Of a DNA stretch of 64,000 bases, positions 1 to 8,491 are shown piece after piece. The notes under the pieces were generated by a model that ran no database searches, had not been told where the DNA came from, and saw only the letters and a program-made list of their open reading frames with translations. A program made the position numbers and the translations under genes. Every line of letters starts with the position of its first letter. Position 1 is the stretch's first letter. This DNA comes from Bacteroidota bacterium (lineage in GTDB: Bacteria; Bacteroidota; Bacteroidia; UKL13-3), in contig JAIYCU010000044.1 of NCBI GenBank assembly GCA_027487835.1, positions 186,001 through 250,000 of the forward strand, in the 5' to 3' direction.

Positions 1-2176
1 GGTCATGATTACCAGCCTTAGTGTCTTTAATATATTCTCCTAAGGACGCCTCTTTAATAATTGCTCTACCTTCTATTGTGTGGTGAGTTTGTGTATGCGC
101 TAACTCATAGCTTCCTTCTGCTTTGTCAATTTTTACATCAACTTGCATATGCATTTGAGAAGTAGAATAGTTAGCTGCTGTATAGGCATTTACCCCAACG
201 TTTAAACCAGTTTTTCCACCTGCTGTTCTTCCATATCCCACAGCTACTGCTACAACATTATTAGGTTGTCCGGGTTGAACCAAAACCGGAACTGATTCAA
301 TTTTCCCTGATTTAAAGGTTATATTAATTTTATCGCCATCCTTTATTTTTAATTCCTTTGCTGTTGCATGGCTAATGGCGGCATAGTTATCCCAACATAC
401 TTTCGAGATAGGGTCTGGCATTTCTTGGAGCCAAGGATTATGGGCACCTTCCCCAGCACCTACACCTACCTTAGTATAAAGTTTAAGTTCTAACTTTTTA
501 GTGTTAGTAGTATACAACTCATAAGCTGAGGCTTCAACTCCATTTGTAGCTGCTGCATTGAAGCTAGCACTAACTGGGCTTACGGATGCTTGATAAAATC
601 CATCATGAATGGCTTTTGTCCAGTTATCTCCGTTTAATGTGCTTGCCCAATTGCTAACCATGTAATCGTAAAAGTTTGTAGTTAAGCCTGCCCAAAGTAA
701 GAAACTTTCTTGCATTTGGCGGGTTTCAAAAACTGTGCTAATACTTGGTTGTGTAAAGGTAAAATAACCAGCTTTAGGTTCATTGTCATTCCAGCTTTCC
801 AAATAATGAGAATCTGGTGTATTGTACATGCAAAGGTTGGCAGTTTCATCTAGGTTGCTACCTGAAGAAATACTTACTTTCGCTTTCTTAATGCCTTCCA
901 TTAATTTAGCACTTTCGCTATAACTGTAAACAGGGTTTACATTATAGAAAATTACACCATCAGCAGCACCACTAGATAAGTCATTTACAAAACTTGCAAA
1001 TTGTGCGTCATCGCTGTAATGTTGGTTGCTATAGTTAGCTAAATCGACAGTATTACCAATATTACCTAATAAACTATTGATTGCATTTACAACCACTTGG
1101 GCTCCAATTGAATTTGAACCTGAAACTACGATTGATTGCCCTTTATTTGCCCATAATTCTTTTGCAGTGTTCTCAATACCATTTACCGGTAATTCAACAG
1201 CAGGCAAACTACCCAAGGAAGGTGCACCTGCTAAAACTGCAATTTTATTGTAAAGGCTAATCAAATAAGCTGTTTCAGCCGATGGTTTAATTGGGTAACG
1301 CACATCTGCATTAGAACCTGTAACTGAAAGGTAAGATTCAATTTGAATGTGACGGCTCATTGTTTTGTCTTCAGCGCTGCGGTTTTTAGCCCATTGCTTA
1401 GTGTACTCAACTGGACTAATCCAAGTACCTAAAAAGTCGGCACCAAAACTTACAATCACTTTAGCTAAATCAAATCTGTATCCTGGAATAACTTCCATTC
1501 CAAATGATTCTTTATTTGCTTTGGCAATGGCTCCATAAGAGAATGGCTCGTATGAGATATGCTTAATCTGAGGATATTTAGCGATAAGGGCTGCAATTGC
1601 TTTTTTTGTACTCGGACTATTTACAGTCCCGGTTATCAAGGCTACATTCTTCGAACTTGCTAAAGCAGTTGGGATTTCCTTGTCAATTGCTTGCCAAGTT
1701 GCATCAGCGCCTTTGATGCGTGGTTTACGTAAACGCTCATTATCATATAGACCTAAAAGACTTGCATGTCCAGTTCCACATACACCACCTTTAAATACAG
1801 GTGAATCAGCATTGCCTTCTATTTTAATAGGTCTACCTTCTCTTGTTTTAACAAGTATACTGCAATTTGCAGCACAAGCATTACAAGTACTTGCATACCA
1901 ATTAGGGATGCCAGGCGTAATATTTTCCGGTTTTACTATATAGGGTATTGCATTCTTTACAGGCGTTTTATTGCAAGCTGCAAGTGCTACAGCAGAAATA
2001 CCAAAACCGAAGTATTTTAAAAAATCTCTTCTGTTCGAGGTTAAATCTCCATCTTCTTCGGTGAATACCTCTTCAAGTGGAATACCCTCTGCAAACTCAT
2101 GTTTTTTGCCCGCCAAGAACTTAGGGTCATTATTTAACTCCTCTAGTCCTCTCCAGTATTGATTCTTATTTTCCAT
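1..2176 (-). CDS. actB: Alternative complex III subunit ActB (N-terminal part, truncated by window edge)
   Basis: The reading frame opens at an ATG on the minus strand (2176) and stays open to base 1, about 725 codons, so the C-terminal part lies outside. The first residues (MENKNQYWRGLEEL) match the extended Tat leader of Bacteroidota MoCo/4Fe-4S proteins. They are followed by twin arginines (SNRRDFLKYFGFG) and a lipobox-like LAAC. A CNACAANC cysteine cluster near residue 95 and a later VCGTGH suggest an iron-sulfur ligand set of the molybdopterin-oxidoreductase fold. In alternative complex III, ActB is the periplasm-facing Fe-S subunit that passes quinol electrons to cytochrome c; known ActB proteins are reported to lack the molybdenum cofactor. 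It lies 24 nt downstream of actA, probably in one operon. Confidence 0.9.
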   Translation of the reverse strand, partial: MENKNQYWRGLEELNNDPKFLAGKKHEFAEGIPLEEVFTEEDGDLTSNRRDFLKYFGFGISAVALAACNKTPVKNAIPYIVKPENITPGIPNWYASTCNACAANCSILVKTREGRPIKIEGNADSPVFKGGVCGTGHASLLGLYDNERLRKPRIKGADATWQAIDKEIPTALASSKNVALITGTVNSPSTKKAIAALIAKYPQIKHISYEPFSYGAIAKANKESFGMEVIPGYRFDLAKVIVSFGADFLGTWISPVEYTKQWAKNRSAEDKTMSRHIQIESYLSVTGSNADVRYPIKPSAETAYLISLYNKIAVLAGAPSLGSLPAVELPVNGIENTAKELWANKGQSIVVSGSNSIGAQVVVNAINSLLGNIGNTVDLANYSNQHYSDDAQFASFVNDLSSGAADGVIFYNVNPVYSYSESAKLMEGIKKAKVSISSGSNLDETANLCMYNTPDSHYLESWNDNEPKAGYFTFTQPSISTVFETRQMQESFLLWAGLTTNFYDYMVSNWASTLNGDNWTKAIHDGFYQASVSPVSASFNAAATNGVEASAYELYTTNTKKLELKLYTKVGVGAGEGAHNPWLQEMPDPISKVCWDNYAAISHATAKELKIKDGDKINITFKSGKIESVPVLVQPGQPNNVVAVAVGYGRTAGGKTGLNVGVNAYTAANYSTSQMHMQVDVKIDKAEGSYELAHTQTHHTIEGRAIIKEASLGEYIKDTKAGNHD

Positions 2177-2200
2177 TGATAAGTTAGTTCTGATTTGTTA

Positions 2201-3490
2201 TTAATAATGACATTTTCCGCATTCTAATCCACCGTTTTGAGCGACAGTGATGGATGCTTGACCTTCAGTTTTAAGATTTGCATGGAGTTTTTCATAGTAA
2301 TCGTTGTTGGCAACGTCTACGTTAGCTTCTCTATGGCAATTAATGCACCATCCCATTTGTAGGCTTCTTTGTTGAGAAACTACTTTCATGGTTTCAATTG
2401 GTCCATGGCAAGCCTGGCATTCAACCTTGCCAATTTTTACATGTTGTGCATGGTTAAAATAAGCGTGGTCAGGTAAATTATGGATTCTTACCCATTTTAT
2501 TGGGGTCTTAGGCTTGCTTGGGTCATACATGCGTTTTTCGGCATCCCAACCAACTGCATTATAGATTTTTTGAATTTCTGGAGATACCTTTCCATCTTCT
2601 TTTTTAGCTTGTACATGCATATGGCAATTCATGCAAGTGCTTGCAGATGGAATTGACGCCTGTTTTCCTTTGTCTGCTCCACTATGGCAATATAAACAGT
2701 TTATTTTATAAGTGCCAGCATGTAATTCATGAGAGTAATTTATAGGTTGTACAGGTGCATAACCTTTTTGAACGCCAATTTCTTTATTACCATAATCAAA
2801 GCCTAATAGACCAAAAACGACCATGAATAATAAAGAAACCAATATGGTACCAACTACAGGATGTTTTTTAAATAACTTGTATCTAAACGAAAGCCTATTG
2901 TTTTTCCAACTTACATTTTCTGCCTTTTCAGCAGCGGCCGCTGCTGGTTCTTTTTGTTCATATAAGCTTTCAACCACCTTTTGTATTCTGTATAATACAA
3001 AAACAATGATGGCAAGCACCAATGACATTACAAGTAAAGCATAGTAAGTACCAGAAGTGTAAAAGCCACCTCCGTTTGAACTGTTTGTGTCTGCACTAAC
3101 TTTTGCGGTAGGTGAGGTAGCGGCTACTGCCGGGGCAGCTGGTGCTTCACTTTCTTTTTTGATGTAATCAACAATAGAACTTATTTGAGCATCTGTAAGA
3201 TTTTCAAAGGCTGTCATTGGAGATTCATTATTCTCTTTGTAAACTTGAACAGCAACAGGATCACCTGAGGCTATTAGTTTCTGAGAATTTTTAATCCACT
3301 TAAGTAACCAAGCAGATTCTCTTCGTTTGTGGACGTCTTTGAGGGCTGGTCCCACAACTTTTTCATTGATTGCGTGGCATGCTGTACAGTTTGCTTTGTA
3401 GAGCTGCTCACCTTCTGCCGCATCGGCAAACGCTAACTGATAACTCAGTAAGATTGAAACAGCTAACGTTAGTAGTTTTGAAAGCTTCAT
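2201..3490 (-). CDS. actA: Alternative complex III multiheme cytochrome c ActA (hexaheme, fused monoheme domain)
   Basis: The 429-residue protein has a signal peptide (about 1-22) and a first heme site CTACH at residues 35-39 in a small cytochrome c domain. An Ala/Pro-rich linker follows, then two membrane segments (about 148-170 and 213-235). Five more CxxCH sites lie at about 265 (CLYCH), 286 (CMNCH), 358 (CQACH), 382 (CINCH) and 424-428 (CGKCH, ending one residue before the stop). The last five match the pentaheme ActA of alternative complex III. The N-terminal monoheme domain looks like a fused extra cytochrome domain. The gene directly precedes actB. Its role is electron transfer from the Fe-S subunit to terminal acceptors at the outer face of the inner membrane. 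Confidence 0.9.
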   Translation of the reverse strand: MKLSKLLTLAVSILLSYQLAFADAAEGEQLYKANCTACHAINEKVVGPALKDVHKRRESAWLLKWIKNSQKLIASGDPVAVQVYKENNESPMTAFENLTDAQISSIVDYIKKESEAPAAPAVAATSPTAKVSADTNSSNGGGFYTSGTYYALLVMSLVLAIIVFVLYRIQKVVESLYEQKEPAAAAAEKAENVSWKNNRLSFRYKLFKKHPVVGTILVSLLFMVVFGLLGFDYGNKEIGVQKGYAPVQPINYSHELHAGTYKINCLYCHSGADKGKQASIPSASTCMNCHMHVQAKKEDGKVSPEIQKIYNAVGWDAEKRMYDPSKPKTPIKWVRIHNLPDHAYFNHAQHVKIGKVECQACHGPIETMKVVSQQRSLQMGWCINCHREANVDVANNDYYEKLHANLKTEGQASITVAQNGGLECGKCHY

Positions 3491-3693
3491 TGAATTGAAA
3501 TGGTTTTCGGTTGTTAAAGCCTAATTTTAAGGGGTTATTAACATGGTTCATAAGTTGGTATTTTCTAATGATTAAAAAAGATAGCACACTTTTTACAAAC
3601 CGAGCGCGAATATATAAACTAATCTTTAACCCCGCGTAATTGGTGGAAAATTTTACTATTTAGAATTTGTCTAAAAAAATGACATACTTTATA

Positions 3694-5664
3694 TTATTGC
3701 AATAACATTTTTTGCAAATCATTTGAGTTAGGCAAGGTTACGTCATTGTCTAAACTTTCAAAAATTGAATTCTTGCTTTTAAATTCTGATACAATTTTTT
3801 TCATTTTTCCAACTATCAACATATTATCCTGTGAAGAATAGCTGATGATAAGATCATCAATACTATTTTTTGTGTCCTCAAAATGGTATTCCCTTACTTT
3901 TCCAATCATTATTTTATCATGATGGGTTGGTAAAGAGTTCTCTTGGTCGTTTAACAATTCTTCAAATATTTTTTCACCAGGTCTCAATCCAGTATAAATG
4001 ATTTGAATGTCTTTCCCTAGGGTCAGACCACTTAATTTAACCATCTTTTTTGCTAAGTCTACAATTTTGGTACTTTTACCCATATCAAAGATGAAAATCT
4101 CCCCACCTTTTCCCATGTTTCCCGCTTCCAGTACTAATTGACATGCTTCAGGAATGGTCATAAAGTAACGGGTAATGTCTGGGTGCGTAACCGTAATTGG
4201 TCCGCCTTCTTCGATTTGTTTTCTAAACCTAGGAATAACAGAGCCACTAGAACCTAATACATTTCCAAACCTTGTAGTTATGAATCTAGTTTGTCCTGTA
4301 TTATTTCTTATTAAATGATTATTAAGGCTTTGCACATAGATTTCTGCAATTCTTTTGCTAGCACCCATTACATTGGTTGGATTAACTGCCTTGTCTGTGC
4401 TAACCATCACAAATTTACTCGCCTTAAATTCAACAGCAAGATCTGCGACGGTTTTTGTGCCATTGATATTTGTCCAAACGGCTTCCCCTGGGTTTTCCTC
4501 CATAAGCGGCACATGTTTATAAGCTGCTGCATGATAAATTATTTCAGGATGAAACGCTTCAAAAACCCTATTCATTCTCGGTTTATTGGTAATATCTGCC
4601 ACCACTATGTCTACAAAAGTATTTAAAGCGCCTGGGTGATTTTCTGAAATTTCCGAATCAAGTTCGTATAATTTAAATTCATCTTTATCAACACAAACAA
4701 GTTTTTTGGGCTTAAATTTTAGAAGTTGCCTTACCATTTCGGAGCCAATTGAACCACCTGCTCCTGTTACCATAACTACTTTATTGTTAACCTGATTTCC
4801 TATGGCATCTTTGTTTAGTTTGATAACATCCCTTTCAATCAAATCCTCAATTTTAACCTGTTTAATTTGCTTAAAGCTAAGTTCTCCATTTATCCATTTT
4901 TCAACAGGTGGTACGGTTCTTACAATTACGTTTAGGTTTAAGCACCGTTCAATAATATCTTGTTTTTTACTAATGGGTAGGTCTTGGTCGGCTATTACCA
5001 ATTGCTTTATTTCCAATTTCCGAATAACCGATTCTAGGTCGTGACTGCCATTATAAATGGTAACCCCATCTAATATTTTTTCAAATGAGGTAGATCCATT
5101 ATGGAAAAAAGCAACCACTTTAATAGCATTGTCACTTTCTAATTCTAACTTTCGTTTAGCTATAATACCAGAAGAGCCTGCACCGTAAATTGCATATGGC
5201 TCCTTGGATGCCTTTGAATTGGTGCTGATTCTAATATACATCAAACGAACAAATAACCTAAAACTACCCAATAAGAAAGTCGACAAAATAAAGTCAACAA
5301 TCAAGAGTGTTAAAGGGAAAATATGTGTCTTATTATTGGGAAAATAAAGGTATACACCGTCAATCACAAACAAAAAAAGAAGTGAGGTGCCCATGGCATA
5401 AAATATTCTTACACCGTCTTGAATGCTAGTATGTCTAATTACAAACGCATGCAATCTATAATAGCTAATTGAAACTGATTTTATTAAAACAAGAATTGGA
5501 ATAGCAGAAAGGGCGTTGTATAAATTTGTGGTATTGAAGTCAAGGGTATACCTAGAAACAATCGCCAATATATAGGCTAAGGCACACAATCCAATGTCAA
5601 AAATCAAAATGAACCAACGGGGTACTTGACTTGATTTTGAAAAAATTACTCTAATTAGCTTCAT
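3694..5664 (-). CDS. Membrane-anchored nucleoside-diphosphate-sugar 4,6-dehydratase (CapD/WbpM/PglF family)
   Basis: The 656-residue length is that of the long, membrane-bound form. Four hydrophobic segments fill residues 15-130. A first Rossmann-like CoA-binding domain has GAGSSGI near 157. A catalytic SDR domain follows, with the NAD motif TGAGGSIGSE near 297 and the family's altered active site STDKAVNP...MGASK near 421-436, where Met replaces the usual Tyr. Family members convert UDP-GlcNAc to a UDP-4-keto-6-deoxyhexose, the entry to QuiNAc-, bacillosamine- and FucNAc-type sugars. It is a single gene on the minus strand, apart from the main plus-strand cluster, with its own promoter-like box at 5718-5725. 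The exact stereochemistry (5-inverting or retaining) cannot be read. Confidence 0.9.
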   Translation of the reverse strand: MKLIRVIFSKSSQVPRWFILIFDIGLCALAYILAIVSRYTLDFNTTNLYNALSAIPILVLIKSVSISYYRLHAFVIRHTSIQDGVRIFYAMGTSLLFLFVIDGVYLYFPNNKTHIFPLTLLIVDFILSTFLLGSFRLFVRLMYIRISTNSKASKEPYAIYGAGSSGIIAKRKLELESDNAIKVVAFFHNGSTSFEKILDGVTIYNGSHDLESVIRKLEIKQLVIADQDLPISKKQDIIERCLNLNVIVRTVPPVEKWINGELSFKQIKQVKIEDLIERDVIKLNKDAIGNQVNNKVVMVTGAGGSIGSEMVRQLLKFKPKKLVCVDKDEFKLYELDSEISENHPGALNTFVDIVVADITNKPRMNRVFEAFHPEIIYHAAAYKHVPLMEENPGEAVWTNINGTKTVADLAVEFKASKFVMVSTDKAVNPTNVMGASKRIAEIYVQSLNNHLIRNNTGQTRFITTRFGNVLGSSGSVIPRFRKQIEEGGPITVTHPDITRYFMTIPEACQLVLEAGNMGKGGEIFIFDMGKSTKIVDLAKKMVKLSGLTLGKDIQIIYTGLRPGEKIFEELLNDQENSLPTHHDKIMIGKVREYHFEDTKNSIDDLIISYSSQDNMLIVGKMKKIVSEFKSKNSIFESLDNDVTLPNSNDLQKMLLQ

Positions 5665-5717
5665 AGGTTTGAGTTTTAATTAGTGAGGTTAAAAAAAGAT
5701 TAATAACCAACTTGGTG

Positions 5718-5725
5718 CAAAGTTA
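5718..5725 (-). promoter_or_regulatory. Bacteroidota-type -7 box upstream of the 4,6-dehydratase gene
   Basis: On the minus strand the sequence reads TAACTTTG followed by C, a full match to the TAnnTTTG(C) -7 consensus. It lies 53 nt upstream of the ATG at 5664 and inside the 96-nt gap after the membrane-protein gene. I see no clear TTG at the -33 position, so this is a candidate only. Confidence 0.45.
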
Positions 5726-5760
5726 TAGGCAATTTTATATATTTTCTTATAATTATTATT

Positions 5761-7506
5761 TCATTTTTTCACTTGAATTAATCGATAGCCTTCCTTTGGA
5801 GAATTTCCAAGTGCTTGAATTTCATATCCAAATTGAAATAAAAATGCACTATGACTTGGGCTTTGACAGGGCAAAGGCTGGTTCCAGCAATAACTGGTAA
5901 AGCGCGTGGTATCTGAATAATGGCTATAAGGCAAAAAAATGTTTTTAGGTTCAAATCCATTAAAAGTGGTAATCTGTTTATTTCTAGATTGAGTCTTGAA
6001 TATGTGAAATGGAATAAAACTAAGCATCATAAAAAAAACTAAGGTAAAATATGGAACAAGAAATTTCTGTTTTAACAATTGCTTGTTCCAGTAATTCCCT
6101 AAACATAAAGAAGCAAGGCCTATGGCAGTTGGCAACATCAGTCTATATTGGCGCAAAATAAACCATTCCAGAGCTAGCAAGAGTAAGGTCAAGCCGATAA
6201 AAAACAATTGAGTGCCACCCAGTGCAACTCTAGCTAAAGGTTTACGAATGGCCTCTAAAAGCAACAAAATGAAGCCAATTAACCAAATTAAACTCATGAA
6301 TTTGTTTATAATTCCCTTGTAACCTGAGCGTTGTGCCCAACTTAAATACTGGTTCCAAATGGAGTGATTTTCAATATTTTTCTTTACCACATTAGGGCTA
6401 AAATCATCTTTCACACCCCAATTAACAATCCCATTTCTATAGGCTTGATTCCAATCTAATGGAACCTGCCAGGTTGGTTTAGGCAATGCATTACCTAATA
6501 ATGGAATAGATTGATTTGCCATGGGATACAATAAATGCCCAGATAAGCTATAGTTTTTATATAAACCTGGAACTAATAATGCTACAGGCAAAAGTATAAT
6601 AGTGGCCAATCGGGTGGCTTTTTTAGAGAGACTGTTTAATCCCTTATCTTTAAAGAAGGCACTCCAAATGTTCTTATATGCAATTATGCCAACAATAACT
6701 GGCAACAAAGCAGGTGGTTTTAACATAAACCCAAAACAGGCTAAAATGAATACTACCCAATTTTGTTCTGTTTTGCTTATAGCAATGTAAATAATTAATC
6801 CTGTGTAGAATATAATGGGTAAATCAGGTGAAGGAGCGCTTAAAAATAGGAAACCAATAGGGATAAATAAAATAGAATAGATAAAAATATAAGGATTAGC
6901 TTGGTGGTAACTTTCCCAAGTTAAAAACCCAATCGCTATGATTATTAAAAAGCCATTTATGCCAAGGTATTGGATTCCTTGGTTTGGGTAGAAAACATTG
7001 AAAATGGTTTCACCTGAAAATAAAGACAATAAGCTGTGCCAACTGCTGTATAAACCGTAAGCTGGGTGCAGATTGGCAAGGCCATTCACCAATCCATAAC
7101 TTTGTATCCATTTTAAAGTTTGTAAATAATACATGCCCATATCATTAATTTTAGTAAGTTGGGCACTATGGTAAGCTATCAAAAGGCTTGAACCGAATAA
7201 AGCAAAAAGTAGAAATTTGGGAAGACCAATAAATTTTTGGGTGCTGTTTTTTATTTCTGTTTGAACCAAGTTGCCATAGCGCCATTTAATGACTACTGCT
7301 CCAAGTGCCAGCACTAGAAAAGAAAAAAAATCAATTTTACCACCAAGTAAAATGCATTGACTCAAAAGTGCCAAAAGGGCTATTCCTATTAATATAACGA
7401 AAAATGGATTTTCTGGAAGTTTCTTTTTAGTTAGCACAAAAGGAAGCAATCCATAGGCATGAGCAATCCAGCCTAAAATTAAGCCGAAAAACAGGTTTAG
7501 AATCAT
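5761..7506 (-). CDS. Large polytopic membrane protein (LIC_10190-like, possible GT-C fold)
   Basis: The 581-residue protein has about a dozen hydrophobic segments. A conserved-looking early loop holds an acidic residue (KINDMGMYYLQTLKW near 130), then GLANLHPAYGLYSSWHSL. This resembles Bacteroidota membrane proteins of the LIC_10190 type, and the early acidic loop recalls GT-C enzymes that use polyprenyl-linked sugars. Its ATG overlaps the stop of the exosortase F-associated gene by 4 nt, so the two are translationally coupled. It could be a glycosyltransferase or polymerase acting with the exosortase. Function is inferred from context and topology, not from catalytic residues. Confidence 0.55.
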   Translation of the reverse strand: MILNLFFGLILGWIAHAYGLLPFVLTKKKLPENPFFVILIGIALLALLSQCILLGGKIDFFSFLVLALGAVVIKWRYGNLVQTEIKNSTQKFIGLPKFLLFALFGSSLLIAYHSAQLTKINDMGMYYLQTLKWIQSYGLVNGLANLHPAYGLYSSWHSLLSLFSGETIFNVFYPNQGIQYLGINGFLIIIAIGFLTWESYHQANPYIFIYSILFIPIGFLFLSAPSPDLPIIFYTGLIIYIAISKTEQNWVVFILACFGFMLKPPALLPVIVGIIAYKNIWSAFFKDKGLNSLSKKATRLATIILLPVALLVPGLYKNYSLSGHLLYPMANQSIPLLGNALPKPTWQVPLDWNQAYRNGIVNWGVKDDFSPNVVKKNIENHSIWNQYLSWAQRSGYKGIINKFMSLIWLIGFILLLLEAIRKPLARVALGGTQLFFIGLTLLLLALEWFILRQYRLMLPTAIGLASLCLGNYWNKQLLKQKFLVPYFTLVFFMMLSFIPFHIFKTQSRNKQITTFNGFEPKNIFLPYSHYSDTTRFTSYCWNQPLPCQSPSHSAFLFQFGYEIQALGNSPKEGYRLIQVKK

Positions 7507-7895
7507 GAAAATTTAGATTTTGACATAGAGATTTTAAAGGCAAAACTACCGATTACTAACAATGGTGAAAACAAGATTGGGTTTACGAATTTGCTAATCT
7601 CAGCAGGGATAATTCGAAAGTATGAGCAAAAAAACAAAAATGTCAAAGTCAAAAGAAGACATAAAATTAGGATTAGGTTTTTTCTTTGCCAGTATGATTT
7701 TGGGATTAAAATGGCTAATCCAATCAAATTTAGACATAATCGGATTAACTTATTGAAAACCAATCCAATGATGGAGGTGTTTGGGTTGGTCCATTCAAAA
7801 TAGTTTTCAAAGGAAAAGTCAAATGGGTTGAGTGACTGAATGGCAAAGTTTAGCAGAATTAATCCAAACAGGAGGGCAATTTGTTTACTTTTCAT
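7503..7895 (-). CDS. Exosortase F system-associated membrane protein
   Basis: The 130-residue protein has four hydrophobic segments, an N-terminal NFAIQSLNPFDFSF region and a C-terminal KFVNPILFSPLLVIG region. These are the hallmarks I associate with the small partner of exosortase F in Flavobacteriia. It overlaps xrtF by 11 nt and the downstream membrane-protein gene by 4 nt. The role is unknown; it is assumed to help XrtF process or retain substrates in the inner membrane. Confidence 0.75.
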   Translation of the reverse strand: MKSKQIALLFGLILLNFAIQSLNPFDFSFENYFEWTNPNTSIIGLVFNKLIRLCLNLIGLAILIPKSYWQRKNLILILCLLLTLTFLFFCSYFRIIPAEISKFVNPILFSPLLVIGSFAFKISMSKSKFS

Positions 7896-8406
7896 TCACC
7901 TCAGTATTTACTTCTGCACTTTTATTTTTCTGAAATTTCACCCAAAAAACCATTATAAGAAAAGCAAAACCATAAAGCACCGCAGGAAAAACATATTCAT
8001 GAAAAAGGGGAAATTGTGCATTATAGTTCGATTTGATGTAAACCAACAGCCAGAGCCGTAACATATTTCCAAGTTGAAGCACAGCAAAACTACTTGGAAT
8101 AAACCAGAGGAATGCATTTGCATTGCCTCCAAAGGCTAGGCAAAATGAAAGGAGGGTGATAAAAATGGACATGCCATTGCAGCCCTCGGCAATATTTACC
8201 ATAGGCTTTTGTTTTAAAAACACGATAAACCCAGAGGCATCAGGTTTTAGTGTGGTCTTTATTGAATGAAAAGTGATATCTAATAAATATGCTGCCAATT
8301 CTGTAAAGGGGTCAGGCTTGAAAAGTTCTGTTGAAAGCCAATAGGCGATATTACCAAGCAGGTAAGCAACAATAAATTTGAGCAAAAATTTTAAAGAGGG
8401 ATGCAT
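7885..8406 (-). CDS. xrtF: Exosortase F (transpeptidase-like membrane protease)
   Basis: The 173-residue polytopic protein carries the three exosortase active-site blocks. The Cys is in AEGCNGMSIF near residue 77, the Arg is in NMLRLWLL near 116, and the His is in FHEYVFPAVLYG near 137. Exosortases cut C-terminal sorting signals of exported proteins and are often encoded with exopolysaccharide genes. The gene starts the minus-strand operon xrtF, associated protein, polytopic protein, and is divergent from an acyltransferase gene. No protein with an obvious sorting signal is encoded in this window, so the substrates must lie elsewhere. Confidence 0.85.
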   Translation of the reverse strand: MHPSLKFLLKFIVAYLLGNIAYWLSTELFKPDPFTELAAYLLDITFHSIKTTLKPDASGFIVFLKQKPMVNIAEGCNGMSIFITLLSFCLAFGGNANAFLWFIPSSFAVLQLGNMLRLWLLVYIKSNYNAQFPLFHEYVFPAVLYGFAFLIMVFWVKFQKNKSAEVNTEVNEK

Positions 8407-8445
8407 GTGTCAAATTTGGTTATATCGCATTAAAGTGGCATGAAA

Positions 8446-8475
8446 TTGTTTAAACTTAATTAATTAGTATTATTG
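8446..8475 (+). promoter_or_regulatory. Promoter candidate for the acyltransferase gene
   Basis: TTG at 8446-8448 is followed after 19 nt by TATTATTG at 8468-8475, a one-mismatch TAnnTTTG box. The spacing fits the Bacteroidota -33/-7 pattern. The ATG at 8492 lies 16 nt further on, so the leader would be very short. The 85-nt divergent region must also hold the xrtF promoter, which I cannot place. Confidence 0.35.
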
Positions 8476-8491
8476 CAAATATCTAAATAAA

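Noticed and set aside
1680-2162. Two plus-strand ORFs opposite actB
   Set aside because: They are antisense to the ActB Tat leader and Cys cluster, which are clearly coding on the minus strand.
4315-4626. Plus-strand ORF of 103 residues inside the 4,6-dehydratase gene
   Set aside because: It lies antisense to well-conserved SDR motifs and has no recognisable domain or ribosome site.
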